Counted from the first letter of the stretch, positions 7,584-16,968 are shown. The stretch: 38,160 bases of DNA from Dorea_A sp016295505 (GCF_039832105.1 NZ_JBDOHS010000022.1:1-38160); one strand, 5' to 3'. Program-made: numbers and translations. Notes: generated from the sequence alone by a model not told the origin.

Positions 7584-8831
7584 ATGAAAAATGTAATTCA
7601 AAAATGGAACAGCATCAGTCTTGTTCTGAGAATCATCTGTGGTCTCATCATTGGTATCATTCTTGGACTTGTAATTCCAAAAGTGACAGTAATCGCTATT
7701 CTTGGGGACCTTTTTGTTGGCGCATTAAAGGCTATCGCTCCACTTCTGGTATTCTTCCTTGTAATGAGCGCTCTTGCACACATGGGAGAAGGACAGAAAA
7801 CAAACATGGGCTTCATTGTTATGCTCTACATGGTAGGTAACCTGTTTTCAGCACTCGTATCCGTAGTTGCATGTAAACTGTTCCCTGTAACTCTTACACT
7901 GGCAGAAGCAGCCGGCGAAGAACTGGCTCCTCCGAGTGGTGTAGGCGAAGTATTAAAGAACTTATTGATGAACGTTGTATCTAATCCGGTTGCTTCCATT
8001 GTGAATGCCAACTACATCGGTATCCTTGCATGGGCATGTATCTTTGGTATTGCTCTGAAATGTGCTTCTGACAACACCAAAAAGATGCTCGATGATTTTG
8101 CAGGAGCCATCTCCACTGCCGTTAAGTGGGTTATCAGTTTTGCTCCGTTTGGTATCATGGGATTAATCTTCAACGTTATCTCTGCATCCGGACTCAGTGC
8201 TCTGTTATCTTACGGAAGACTGATCCTTGTACTGGTCGGAAGTATGGCATTCGTTGCATTGGTTATGAATCCGATCATCGTATTCCTCTGTATCAGAAAG
8301 AATCCATATCCACTGGTATTCAAGTGTCTGACCAAGAGCTTTATCACCGCATTCTTTACACGTAGTTCTGCAGCTAATATTCCTGTTAATATGGAACTTT
8401 GTGAAGAACTGGGATTAGACGAAGAACAGTACTCCATCTCTATTCCACTTGGTGCTACAATCAACATGGCCGGTGCAGCTATCACAATCTCCGTCATGGC
8501 TTTGTCAGCTGCTCATACCGTTGGAATCAGTGTAGACTTTGGTACCGCTCTCATCCTCTGCGTACTTGCAGCACTCAGTGCAGCCGGTGCTTCCGGTGTT
8601 GCCGGCGGTTCTCTGCTCCTGATCCCTATGGCCTGTGGCTTGTTTGGAATCCCATCTGAGATTGCTATGCAGGTTGTAGGTGTTGGTTTCATCATCGGTG
8701 TAATTCAGGATTCCTGTGAAACAGGTCTGAACTCTTCTACCGACGTTCTCTTTACAGCAGCAGCTGAATTCAGAGACAGAAGACTGCATCCTGAATACTA
8801 CGCAAACAAAACAACTGAAAGTGCAGAATAA
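7584..8831 (+). CDS. sstT: Serine/threonine:sodium symporter
   Basis: A membrane transporter of the dicarboxylate/amino acid:cation symporter (DAACS) family that takes up serine and threonine with Na+. At 415 residues it has SstT length. Visible are about eight hydrophobic segments, a serine-rich re-entrant loop (FFTRSSAANIPVN, about residues 259-271), the transport motif IPLGATINMAGAAI and the second loop SGVAGGSLLLIPMAC. These details fit SstT rather than GltP or DctA. It is transcribed divergently from tdh-kbl, so uptake and catabolism of threonine are neighbours. The leader is long and lacks a close SD. No in-frame ATG, GTG or TTG lies upstream before a stop, so this start is the only reasonable one. 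Confidence 0.93.
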   Translation: MKNVIQKWNSISLVLRIICGLIIGIILGLVIPKVTVIAILGDLFVGALKAIAPLLVFFLVMSALAHMGEGQKTNMGFIVMLYMVGNLFSALVSVVACKLFPVTLTLAEAAGEELAPPSGVGEVLKNLLMNVVSNPVASIVNANYIGILAWACIFGIALKCASDNTKKMLDDFAGAISTAVKWVISFAPFGIMGLIFNVISASGLSALLSYGRLILVLVGSMAFVALVMNPIIVFLCIRKNPYPLVFKCLTKSFITAFFTRSSAANIPVNMELCEELGLDEEQYSISIPLGATINMAGAAITISVMALSAAHTVGISVDFGTALILCVLAALSAAGASGVAGGSLLLIPMACGLFGIPSEIAMQVVGVGFIIGVIQDSCETGLNSSTDVLFTAAAEFRDRRLHPEYYANKTTESAE

Positions 8832-8858
8832 TTATTACATAATCTATATAAAGTGTAT

Positions 8859-8925
8859 TGTCCTGACGGTCCGTCCGTCAGGACAAAAAAAATCCAGGAT
8901 CCGGATAATTCCGATCCTGGATTTT
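8859..8925. terminator. Double hairpin terminator between sstT and glyS
   Basis: The first hairpin has an 11-bp stem (TGTCCTGACGG 8859-8869 with CCGTCAGGACA 8875-8885). The second is AAATCCAGGAT plus CGG paired with CCGATCCTGGATTT (about 8890-8923) with one bulge. The second is followed by TTTTT on the plus strand and by a run of T on the minus strand, so it can serve both convergent genes. Confidence 0.85.
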
Positions 8926-8941
8926 TATATCTCCCTGTATC

Positions 8942-10333
8942 TTACCACTCAAACTTCTTTGCAAAGTAAGCGTCCAGATCTTCAATCTTAATTCTTTCCT
9001 GCTCCATGGTATCTCTGTCACGAACAGTTACCGCTCCATCTGTCTCTGATTCAAAATCATAAGTAACACAGAACGGAGTACCAATCTCATCCTGACGGCG
9101 ATAACGTTTTCCGATATTTCCACGGTCATCGTATTCACAGTTATACTTTTTGCAGAGCTGAGTATATACCTTTTCAGCACCTTCATTCAGCTTCTTGGAA
9201 AGCGGAAGTACACCGATCTTAATTGGAGCAAGTGCAGGATGGAAATGAAGAACCGTTCTTACATCTCCACCTTCCAGCTCCTCTTCATCATATGCACTGC
9301 AGAGGAATGCAAGTACCATACGGTCAGCTCCCAGTGATGGTTCAATTACATATGGAATATATTTTTCATTCTTTGTATCATCAAAGTACGACATATCCTG
9401 CTTAGACACATTCTGATGCTGTGTAAGATCATAATCCGTTCTGTCAGCAATACCCCAAAGCTCACCCCAGCCAAATGGGAACAGGAATTCCACATCTGTT
9501 GTCGCACGGCTGTAGAAGCAGAGCTCTTCCGGAGAATGATCACGAGGGCGCAGCTCCTCATCTTTGATTCCAAGTGTTTTCAGCCAGTCAAGGCAGTATT
9601 TTTTCCAGTATGCATGCCATTCAAGATCCGTTCCCGGTTCACAGAAGAACTCTAATTCCATCTGCTCAAACTCTCTGGTACGGAACGTAAAGTTACCCGG
9701 AGTGATCTCATTACGGAAGGATTTACCAATCTGACAGATACCAAATGGAATCTTCTTTCTGGATGTACGCTGTACATTCTTAAAGTTTACAAAGATACCC
9801 TGTGCCGTTTCCGGTCTTAAATATACAGTGTTCTTGGCATCTTCTGTAACTCCCTGGAATGTCTTGAACATCAGATTAAATTCACGGATCTCTGTAAAAT
9901 TATGTTTTCCACATGTCGGGCATGGAATCTCGTGATCTCTTACAAATGCTTCCATCTGCTCATGACTCCATCCATCAATGCTGTCCCCAATATCAATTCC
10001 ATGCTCATGTGCATAGTCCTCAATCATCTTATCTGCACGAAAACGCTCATGGCATTCCTTACAATCCATCAGAGGATCACTGAATCCTCCCAGATGTCCA
10101 CTGGCAATCCATGTCTGTGGATTCATCAGAATCGCACAGTCTACACCCACATTATATGGATTCTCCTGCACAAACTTCTGCCACCAGGCTTTTTTTACAT
10201 TGTTCTTCAGCTCTACACCCAGATTCCCGTAGTCCCATGTATTAGCAAGCCCGCCGTAAATCTCAGACCCCGGATATACGAACCCTCTTGATTTCGCCAA
10301 TGCTACAATTTTTTCCATAGTCTTCTCTACCAT
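8942..10333 (-). CDS. glyS: Glycyl-tRNA synthetase (single-chain alpha2 type)
   Basis: A class II aminoacyl-tRNA synthetase that charges tRNA-Gly, of the homodimeric type (also named glyQS). At 463 residues it fits Firmicute enzymes. Visible are the N-terminal motif RGFVYPGSEIYGG, motif 2 (GKSFRNEITPGNFTFRTREFEQ), motif 3 (EPSLGADRMVLAFL) and a C-terminal anticodon-binding domain starting near VLPLSKKLNEGAE. Two CxxC pairs (CKEC, CPTC) in the insertion could bind zinc. AGAAGGGA stands 10 nt before the ATG. A separate promoter lies in the 70-nt gap behind recO. No T-box leader fits in that gap, although many Firmicute glyS genes have one. Confidence 0.97.
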   Translation of the reverse strand: MVEKTMEKIVALAKSRGFVYPGSEIYGGLANTWDYGNLGVELKNNVKKAWWQKFVQENPYNVGVDCAILMNPQTWIASGHLGGFSDPLMDCKECHERFRADKMIEDYAHEHGIDIGDSIDGWSHEQMEAFVRDHEIPCPTCGKHNFTEIREFNLMFKTFQGVTEDAKNTVYLRPETAQGIFVNFKNVQRTSRKKIPFGICQIGKSFRNEITPGNFTFRTREFEQMELEFFCEPGTDLEWHAYWKKYCLDWLKTLGIKDEELRPRDHSPEELCFYSRATTDVEFLFPFGWGELWGIADRTDYDLTQHQNVSKQDMSYFDDTKNEKYIPYVIEPSLGADRMVLAFLCSAYDEEELEGGDVRTVLHFHPALAPIKIGVLPLSKKLNEGAEKVYTQLCKKYNCEYDDRGNIGKRYRRQDEIGTPFCVTYDFESETDGAVTVRDRDTMEQERIKIEDLDAYFAKKFEW

Positions 10334-10371
10334 ATCTCATCATTCCCTTCTGATTTGTGATAATTGAACTT

Positions 10372-10400
10372 ATTATACCGTCTTAGACTGTCATTTTCAA
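10372..10400 (-). promoter_or_regulatory. glyS promoter
   Basis: On the minus strand TTGAAA (10395-10400) and a perfect TATAAT (10372-10377) are 17 bp apart, in the short gap between recO and glyS. glyS can therefore be transcribed independently of the recO operon. Confidence 0.75.
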
Positions 10401-10403
10401 GCT

Positions 10404-11147
10404 TTATTCTACAATTGTCTCCAGTATTTTCAAAGACTTGAAAGTTTTCCCTATATACTCGTCCATATACGCCTTCATAACCCTCGAAAGTTCTTCCAGC
10501 ACTTCGTCTTTCACCACAAATGTATACAGCTTTTCAACCGGAGCGCTGAGAATATATTGAAGTGTATACCAGGTAGATGTAAGAAGCGGTACTCCATCTG
10601 TAATATACCTTTTACATTCGCAACATACCCATCCGCCTCTTCTGATGCTGAATACCTTCTCTCTGCTGCGATCACCACAAGTCAGACATTCAAATACCTG
10701 AGGCCCCTCTCCATTTACAGCAATCGACTTTAATTCATATATGTAGCGAATCAGTTTATCCGGAATATTCGGATTTGTCAGCGCACGAAGTGTCTGATAC
10801 AGAAGTTTCAACAGCGCAGTCTCATCATTGGCTTCTCTCGCGTAATAATCCGCAAGTTCCAGAAAGTAAAACCCGTAATAAGCACCCTCTACATCCTCGC
10901 GAAGCTCCTGAAAATAATTGGAAATAGAGGCTGACACCAGTGCATAGGATGTCCGCCCCTCATATACCGTAAATTCTCCAAAGGAAAAGGGACTCGTCAT
11001 TCCCAGAAGCGCACTGTTCGGTCTCCTTGCTCCTCTGGCAAATGCTGAGATCTTCCCTCTTTCTCTGGTCAGAATCACCACTCTTCTGTCATATTCACCA
11101 ATAGGCGCCGCCGCAAGCACCATGCCGGTCAGTGTAATCTGATTCAC
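10404..11147 (-). CDS. recO: DNA repair protein RecO
   Basis: RecO anneals single strands and loads RecA with RecR in recombinational repair. The protein has an N-terminal OB fold (VLAAAPIGEYDRRVVILTRE and KISAFARGARRP), a helical middle and a zinc ribbon (CLTC ... CCEC, about residues 157-184). It ends in a helical tail, at the usual 247 residues. The start is GTG at 11147: AAAGGAGAGG stands at proper distance, and the upstream extension has no SD. It overlaps the end of the small yqzL gene by about 53 bases, so the two are probably translationally coupled. It is last in the M16-era-yqzL-recO series. Confidence 0.95.
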   Translation of the reverse strand: MNQITLTGMVLAAAPIGEYDRRVVILTRERGKISAFARGARRPNSALLGMTSPFSFGEFTVYEGRTSYALVSASISNYFQELREDVEGAYYGFYFLELADYYAREANDETALLKLLYQTLRALTNPNIPDKLIRYIYELKSIAVNGEGPQVFECLTCGDRSREKVFSIRRGGWVCCECKRYITDGVPLLTSTWYTLQYILSAPVEKLYTFVVKDEVLEELSRVMKAYMDEYIGKTFKSLKILETIVE

Positions 11148-11298
11148 CAATTGCCTCTCCTTTATCACAGTCTGCCGCACCGGGATCTGCGTTTCCTTTT
11201 TCCAGGGGATCCCGGTACTTGCAGACTGCGATTCCTTTATAATTCAGATAATCCATTATCTTTCCCGTTCTCACAAAACGGTCCCAGTATTCTTCCAT
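11095..11298 (-). CDS. yqzL: YqzL-like small protein
   Basis: A 67-residue frame between era and recO. Its N-terminus (MEEYWDRFVRTG, then DYLNYKG) matches the pattern of YqzL, a short Firmicute protein of unknown function whose gene sits just upstream of recO. GAGGTG precedes the ATG. The Bacillus protein has about 47 residues; here the frame runs on with a Gly/Asp-rich tail (residues 35-67) into recO in another frame. Either the tail is real and overlaps recO, or the family core ends earlier in this lineage. The position and the W-F-TG-YL-YK signature make the call fairly sure; the function is unknown. Confidence 0.7.
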   Translation of the reverse strand: MEEYWDRFVRTGKIMDYLNYKGIAVCKYRDPLEKGNADPGAADCDKGEAIGESDYTDRHGACGGAYW

Positions 11299-11353
11299 TC
11301 GAATCACCTCATCCTTCGCCTTTAAGAATAGGTTCTCCCACAGAAGTTATTTT

Positions 11354-12250
11354 TTATTCATCTTCCCGATATCCAAAATTTTTCATCAGGAATTCACTGT
11401 CTCTCCAGTCCTTCTTCACTTTGACCCATAATTTAAGATTTACTTTGCAATCCAACATTCTCTCAATCTCATAGCGGGCAGTGCTTCCGATTTTTTTCAA
11501 CATATTTCCTTGTTTTCCAATAATGATCCCCTTGTGCGAATCTCTTTCACAGATAATAGTGGCATCAATGTGCATCACTTTATTTCTCATCTTCATGCTG
11601 TCAATTGCCACAGCAATACCGTGAGGGATCTCATCCTGCAGACAGTGAAGCGCTTTTTCCCGGATCAGTTCTGCAACGATCTGCCGTTCCGGCTGGTCTG
11701 TCACAGTATCATCATCATAAAATTGCGGACCATACGGAAGATATTTCATGATCACCTTCACAAGCTCCCCGGTATTATCTCCATTTCTTGCAGACACCGG
11801 AACAATCTCTGCGAAATCATAGATATCCTTATAAGCTGCAATCGAAGGCAGGATCTCTTCTTTTTTCACACTGTCAATCTTATTGATGACCAGGATGACA
11901 GGAGTATTTGTTTTTTTCAGCTGACTGACAATATGCTGCTCGCCCGCACCGATGTACGTCGTCGGTTCCACAAGCCACAGAATCACGTCTACTTCATTCA
12001 ACGTGCGTTCCGCAACATTTACCATGTATTCGCCCAGTTTGTTCTTTGCTTTGTGAATTCCAGGTGTATCCACAAACACGATCTGCCCTTCTTCTGTCGT
12101 AAGTACAGTCTGAATACGGTTGCGCGTTGTTTGTGGCTTATTCGATGTGATAGCTATCTTCTGTCCGATCAGCTGATTCATCAGCGTAGATTTTCCAACA
12201 TTCGGGCGTCCAATCAGTGTCACAAATCCTGATTTATAATCTTTTTTCAT
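11354..12250 (-). CDS. era: GTPase Era
   Basis: An essential GTPase that binds the 3' end of 16S rRNA and assists 30S assembly. At 298 residues it has Era length. The G domain shows G1 GRPNVGKST (14-22), G2 PQTTR, G3 DTPG and G4 NKID. The C-terminal KH domain has the GIIIGKQGNMLKKIG loop that holds RNA. It follows the M16 protease gene with an 11-base gap and precedes yqzL and recO, a common Firmicute order. Confidence 0.98.
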   Translation of the reverse strand: MKKDYKSGFVTLIGRPNVGKSTLMNQLIGQKIAITSNKPQTTRNRIQTVLTTEEGQIVFVDTPGIHKAKNKLGEYMVNVAERTLNEVDVILWLVEPTTYIGAGEQHIVSQLKKTNTPVILVINKIDSVKKEEILPSIAAYKDIYDFAEIVPVSARNGDNTGELVKVIMKYLPYGPQFYDDDTVTDQPERQIVAELIREKALHCLQDEIPHGIAVAIDSMKMRNKVMHIDATIICERDSHKGIIIGKQGNMLKKIGSTARYEIERMLDCKVNLKLWVKVKKDWRDSEFLMKNFGYREDE

Positions 12251-12261
12251 ACATTCTCCCT

Positions 12262-15183
12262 CTAAAATCCTGTCACTTTCATAAACAGGTCCCTGTCTTC
12301 TTCAATCTTTTCTTCACTTCCGATCACACAGATCTGCTCTGCCTGAAGCACCGCCTGTGCAACTTTTGCAAGTCTGCGGATATCCTCCTGACCGGCTTCG
12401 AGAATCTCGATTCGTTCTTTCCGTATCATGTCTGCATCCACTTTATTCATATACAGATTCATAGAACGGTCACCTTTGGCAGAAGGCGTCATCGGCTGAT
12501 CTATATTACTCATCGTTCCGATAATATATTTCGTCATATCACGTTCACTTACCGTAAAGTTTTCAAGATATTCTACGACACCTTCATATACTTCCATCGT
12601 TCTTCTCAGATTTGGATCCCGATAGGATACAAAATACCCGTCACCAATGCGGTTAAAACTGCTCATACATCCATACGCGCCGCCCTTCACACGGATATTC
12701 TGCCACAGATATTCATAGCTCATGATTACCTTCAGTATCTGCAATGCACCACTGTAAGAAACTCCCCGATCAATGAAATTTCCGACTCTTGCCACATACT
12801 GAACCTTGGAAGCAGTCTTGAATCCTTCGTTCTTCTTTTCGCAGTGAATCATGCAGGTCGTACCTGTTTCCTTTTTCTCATACAGTCCATGTTTCAGAGA
12901 TTTTATCATGTCTTCCATTCCATCCAGCCCTTCTCTTGCCGCGGTGTAACTGATCATCATATTCTCCGCACAGAACAATTGTCTGGTCAGATCAGACAAT
13001 ATCTGTACAAGCTTTTTCTTCTCTTCTTCAAAGTGCTCCTCAATATATGCCACTTTGTCATAGAATTCGATTCCATTGGTCATGTCTTTCAGTTTGGCAG
13101 ACGGAGACGCATAAGACAGCGCGCGAAGTGCCGCAGTTGTATGTCCTGTTGATTGAAACTTCATCAGCAGTCTGGATTTCAGCATGGAAAGAATCTCTTT
13201 CAGACGCTTGGTATCGTCCAGTTTTGATTCGGTCAGAATCTCGCCCATCATTTTTAAGGCAATCGGAAGTTTTGCATACAGCGCTTTGCCTTTGATCTCA
13301 AATGTAGACTTAAATTCCTTTTCTCTCACCCGGGTCACATCTGTATAAAGTTCCAGTGAAGTTCCGATGCCACCTGTATGCACATTGATCTCATTAAATA
13401 ATTCTCCATATTTATAATGCTTTGTATCAATAATCCCAAGAACTGACTGAAGAATTCCGACATAAGGCAAAAGTTCTTCTTCGACCCCGGACATATCAAA
13501 CATGATATCTACGTATCCAATCCCATTCGTCTCAATCTCATGAAATACCGTTGGGATTCCTGCAATCTGCATCTCCTCATTAATAATCGGTTCAATCTCC
13601 CTGGAAATATCTTCTCTTTTCAGCACCGGAATCTTTTCCAGATCTTCCTCACTGTCTTCTGTCGACTGATACTCTTCCAGAGCATGAGTGCGTTCTACCA
13701 GACGTTCCTGCTCTTCAAGGCTCAGACTTTCCTTATATTCCTGCAGCTTTTCATCCAGTTCTCTGTCAAGTCTGGCTGTACGGCCTTTTTCCGGTTTAAT
13801 GATCACGATCGCACCATGCTGGTTATCCAGAAGATATCTCTGGATCAGATCTTCAAAATATCCGGTATCGACCTGATTTTTCAGAAACTCAAATGTATCC
13901 AGCGCCTCGATATGAATGAATGGCTTTTCATCATCATAGAGCCAGCTGTCCATGATCTGAAGTCCATACATCAGCCCCTTCGGGTAACTTCCAAAATCTG
14001 CCTCACGATAACGGAATTCATGATAATTAATTCCGGCTTCCAGCGCTTTTTTGTCCATCCCTTTTTCAACAATATTCCGAAGAGTACCTTCAATCGTCTC
14101 AACAAATGCTGCCTTCTGATCTAAATTCGCGTTTTTTGAGATCACAGAAAAAATCGGCTGATAGATCCCATTATCATAAGATCCCATAATATCCTTGCCG
14201 ATACCTGCCTCTGTCAGTGCCATTTTCAGTGGTGCGCCCGGCGCAGACAACAATGCATAATCCAGAATCTGGAACGCCAGATACAGTTCTCGATCCAGGC
14301 TCGTTCCAATCACCTTACTGTAGGAAAGGTAAGTATTATCTTCTTCAGATTCATCGCTTGCTATGGAATATGGCATCTCTTTTTCTATGATTGACTCAAA
14401 TGGCGCCTGATACCGAATCTCAGAATCAACCGGTGTATATTCAAAATGACTCAGATATTCTCTGTCCAGCCAGTCAAGCTTCTCTTCCATATCCATATTG
14501 CCATACAGATAAATGTAACTGTTCGATGGATGATAATACTTCCGATGAAACTCCAGAAACTGTTCATATGTCAGATTCGGGATCTCTTCCGGATCTCCTC
14601 CGGATTCATTGGCATAAGAAGTATCCGGAAACAGTGTATTCAGCACTACCCGGTCCAACACACCCTCCGGTGAAGAAAAAGCCCCTTTCATCTCATTATA
14701 TACAACTCCGTTATATTCCAGACTGTCATCTATCGAATCCAGCTTATAGCTCCATCCCTCCTGACGAAAGATTTCCTCATGACGATAGATATTCGGATAG
14801 AATACCGCATCCATATATACGTGCATCAGGTTCTGAAAATCCTTATCATTACAGCTTGCCACCGGATACACCGTCTTATCCGGATATGTCATCGCATTCA
14901 AAAATGTATTCAGGGATCCTTTTACCAGCTCCACAAAAGGATCCTTCGCCGGAAAGTTCTTAGAACCGCACAACACAGAATGTTCCATGATATGTGGTAC
15001 TCCCGTACTGTCAGACGGAGGTGTCCGAAATCCGATATTAAACACCTTATTATCGTCATCATTTTCTATGAGAAGAATTCTTGCCCCACTCTTTTTATGC
15101 TTCAGGAGACGCCCCATCGCCTTAATTCCCCGAAGTTCTTCTCCCATTAAATATTCATAAGCCTGTAAATCTCTGACACTCAT
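12262..15183 (-). CDS. M16C family metalloprotease (presequence protease-like)
   Basis: A 973-residue zinc peptidase of the PreP/Cym1/HypA type, which degrades peptides in a closed two-half chamber. The inverted zinc motif HxxEH is seen as His64-Ile-Met-Glu67-His68. It is followed by SVLCGSKNFPAKDPF and SLNTFLNAMTYPDKT, hallmarks of subfamily M16C. The single long chain contains both the active and the inactive half, with a second M16 domain from about residue 510. There is no signal peptide, so it is cytosolic. GGAGAAG precedes the ATG at a somewhat long spacing, and an extended -10 lies about 75 bases upstream. It is the first gene of the run into era. The substrate is unknown. Confidence 0.95.
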   Translation of the reverse strand: MSVRDLQAYEYLMGEELRGIKAMGRLLKHKKSGARILLIENDDDNKVFNIGFRTPPSDSTGVPHIMEHSVLCGSKNFPAKDPFVELVKGSLNTFLNAMTYPDKTVYPVASCNDKDFQNLMHVYMDAVFYPNIYRHEEIFRQEGWSYKLDSIDDSLEYNGVVYNEMKGAFSSPEGVLDRVVLNTLFPDTSYANESGGDPEEIPNLTYEQFLEFHRKYYHPSNSYIYLYGNMDMEEKLDWLDREYLSHFEYTPVDSEIRYQAPFESIIEKEMPYSIASDESEEDNTYLSYSKVIGTSLDRELYLAFQILDYALLSAPGAPLKMALTEAGIGKDIMGSYDNGIYQPIFSVISKNANLDQKAAFVETIEGTLRNIVEKGMDKKALEAGINYHEFRYREADFGSYPKGLMYGLQIMDSWLYDDEKPFIHIEALDTFEFLKNQVDTGYFEDLIQRYLLDNQHGAIVIIKPEKGRTARLDRELDEKLQEYKESLSLEEQERLVERTHALEEYQSTEDSEEDLEKIPVLKREDISREIEPIINEEMQIAGIPTVFHEIETNGIGYVDIMFDMSGVEEELLPYVGILQSVLGIIDTKHYKYGELFNEINVHTGGIGTSLELYTDVTRVREKEFKSTFEIKGKALYAKLPIALKMMGEILTESKLDDTKRLKEILSMLKSRLLMKFQSTGHTTAALRALSYASPSAKLKDMTNGIEFYDKVAYIEEHFEEEKKKLVQILSDLTRQLFCAENMMISYTAAREGLDGMEDMIKSLKHGLYEKKETGTTCMIHCEKKNEGFKTASKVQYVARVGNFIDRGVSYSGALQILKVIMSYEYLWQNIRVKGGAYGCMSSFNRIGDGYFVSYRDPNLRRTMEVYEGVVEYLENFTVSERDMTKYIIGTMSNIDQPMTPSAKGDRSMNLYMNKVDADMIRKERIEILEAGQEDIRRLAKVAQAVLQAEQICVIGSEEKIEEDRDLFMKVTGF

Positions 15184-15254
15184 AAATTCTTCGTCTTCTC
15201 CTTTCGTTTCCAGTTCAGCCGCTCAGGTTCTTTCGGCTAAACGGTATGAGTTAT

Positions 15255-15263
15255 ATTATATCA
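15255..15263 (-). promoter_or_regulatory. Extended -10 promoter for the M16-era operon
   Basis: The minus strand reads TGATATAAT, an extended -10, 72 bases before the M16 start. No clear -35 is present. Confidence 0.5.
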
Positions 15264-15283
15264 CCTTTCTTCCTATTCTGCAC

Positions 15284-15313
15284 GCAAAAAGCGACAGCAA
15301 TACGCTGTCGCTT
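15284..15313 (-). terminator. Terminator of the NhaC-family transporter gene
   Basis: A perfect 10-bp stem (AAGCGACAGC 15289-15298 with GCTGTCGCTT 15304-15313) with a 5-nt loop is followed by TTTTG on the minus strand, just past the transporter stop. Confidence 0.85.
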
Positions 15314-15329
15314 CAAAAGCTTATATTCT

Positions 15330-16940
15330 CTATTTTTCTGCAGTCATTTTTTTGATTACCAGAAGTGTACCAACCATCAATACAATACCAATCGGAAGGC
15401 AGACAAATACATTCTGTACAAATCCCGCAATGATATATGTCACGCAGGAAACTGCCGCCGCAGTGATCGCATACGGGAGCTGCGTCGTAACATGATTCAC
15501 ATGGTTGCACTGACCTCCGGCTGAAGCCATGATCGTCGTATCCGAAATCGGCGAACAATGGTCACCACACACTGCACCTGCCATACAGGCAGAGATGGAG
15601 ATAATCATCATGGTCTCATTGGTTCCCTGGAATACTGCAACAACGATCGGAATCAGAATACCGAAAGTTCCCCAGGAAGTACCTGTCGCAAATGCAAGGA
15701 AGCATCCTACCAGGAAGATAATCGCCGGAAGCAGACTCATAAGGCCGCCTGCCGCATTCTGTACCACACCTGCCACATACTCTTTTGCTCCAAGGCTGTC
15801 TGTCATCGCTTTTAATGTCCATGCAAATGTCAGAATCAGAATCGCAGGAACCATTGCTTTGAATCCATCCGGGATACAGGACATAGATTCTGAAAACTTC
15901 AGTACTTTGCGCACTGCGTAGAACACGATCGTGATTACAAATGCAAAGAAGCTTCCAAGCATCAGTCCGACAGAAGCGTCACTTCCGGAAAAAGCTTCTA
16001 CAAAACCTGTTCCACCAAAGAAACCTCCTGTGTAGATCATTCCAATCACACAGCAGACAATCAGTACAACTACCGGGAAGATCAGATCGATCACGCCACC
16101 CTTGCTTTCATCCACATCTTCTTCCGCATTGGCATACGGGCGATCCGGAGTCGTATATAAATCTCCTGCCATCGCATTGGTCTCATGCAGCTTCATCGGG
16201 CCGTAATCCATCTTCAGAATTACGATCGTAAGCATCATGACTATAGTTAATATTGCATAATAGTTATATGGGATCGCACGAATGAAGATAGAGAATCCAT
16301 CTTCTCCTTCTACAAATCCGGTAACTGCTGCCGCCCAGGAGGAAATCGGCGCAATAATACATACCGGAGCCGCCGTCGCATCGATCAGATATGACAGTTT
16401 TGCTCTTGATACATTATGCTTATCTGTCACCGGTCTCATAACACTTCCTACCGTCAGACAGTTAAAATAATCATCAATAAAGATCAGCACACCCAGAAGG
16501 ATGGTTGCCAGCTGTGCACCAACACGGCTTTTGATATGTACGCTCGCCCAGCGGCCAAATGCTGCAGAACCGCCGGCTTTATTCATCATGCACACCATGA
16601 TTCCGAGAATAACAAGGAATACCAGAATTCCCATGTTATAGCTGTCCGTCAGAACTCCGACAATACCATCCTGAAATACATGCGTTACCGTCAGCTCAAA
16701 CGAAAAATTAGAGTAAAAAATTCCTCCGATCAGGATTCCGATAAACAGAGAGCTGTATACTTCTTTTGTGATCAATGCCAGAACGATCGCTACGATCGGT
16801 GGTACCAGTGACCAGAAGGACGCCCACATATTCGGAACATATTCAGCAGCTTCGTCTGCTGCAAATACAGTCATACAACTGAATACCAAGGTACACATGA
16901 AAGCAAGTATACCCCAGACTGCTTTTTTCTTTCCTCTCAT
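15330..16940 (-). CDS. NhaC-family transporter, probable lysine transporter under a lysine riboswitch
   Basis: A 536-residue membrane protein with about a dozen hydrophobic segments. It belongs to the NhaC Na+/H+ antiporter superfamily, with conserved blocks FIDDYFNCLTVGSVMRPVTD, GTSWGTFGILIP and GDHCSPISDTT. An N-terminal signal-like hydrophobic stretch ends at VFAADEAAEY (about residue 30). By homology alone it would be called a Na+/H+ antiporter. The gene, however, lies behind a lysine riboswitch and a terminator-like hairpin, and NhaC-like proteins with that control have been proposed as lysine carriers, so lysine uptake is more likely. The start at 16940 has GAGAGG at 9 nt; the longer frame begins 21 codons upstream without an SD. 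It is monocistronic with its own terminator. Confidence 0.88.
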   Translation of the reverse strand: MRGKKKAVWGILAFMCTLVFSCMTVFAADEAAEYVPNMWASFWSLVPPIVAIVLALITKEVYSSLFIGILIGGIFYSNFSFELTVTHVFQDGIVGVLTDSYNMGILVFLVILGIMVCMMNKAGGSAAFGRWASVHIKSRVGAQLATILLGVLIFIDDYFNCLTVGSVMRPVTDKHNVSRAKLSYLIDATAAPVCIIAPISSWAAAVTGFVEGEDGFSIFIRAIPYNYYAILTIVMMLTIVILKMDYGPMKLHETNAMAGDLYTTPDRPYANAEEDVDESKGGVIDLIFPVVVLIVCCVIGMIYTGGFFGGTGFVEAFSGSDASVGLMLGSFFAFVITIVFYAVRKVLKFSESMSCIPDGFKAMVPAILILTFAWTLKAMTDSLGAKEYVAGVVQNAAGGLMSLLPAIIFLVGCFLAFATGTSWGTFGILIPIVVAVFQGTNETMMIISISACMAGAVCGDHCSPISDTTIMASAGGQCNHVNHVTTQLPYAITAAAVSCVTYIIAGFVQNVFVCLPIGIVLMVGTLLVIKKMTAEK

Positions 16941-16968
16941 AGTAAATATCCTCTCTTTTCCTATAATA

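Noticed and set aside
7358..7840. 160-residue frame covering the sstT leader and 5' end
   Set aside because: It overlaps sstT in another frame, and the protein resembles nothing; the part inside sstT is clearly a shadow. A short upstream peptide is not excluded but unsupported.
8859..8885. First hairpin after sstT taken alone as the plus-strand terminator
   Set aside because: It is followed by A residues on the plus strand; the second hairpin with TTTTT is the better terminator.
12217..13152. 311-residue open frame on the plus strand
   Set aside because: Antisense shadow of the M16 protease, rich in Phe/His/Ile, with no family motif.
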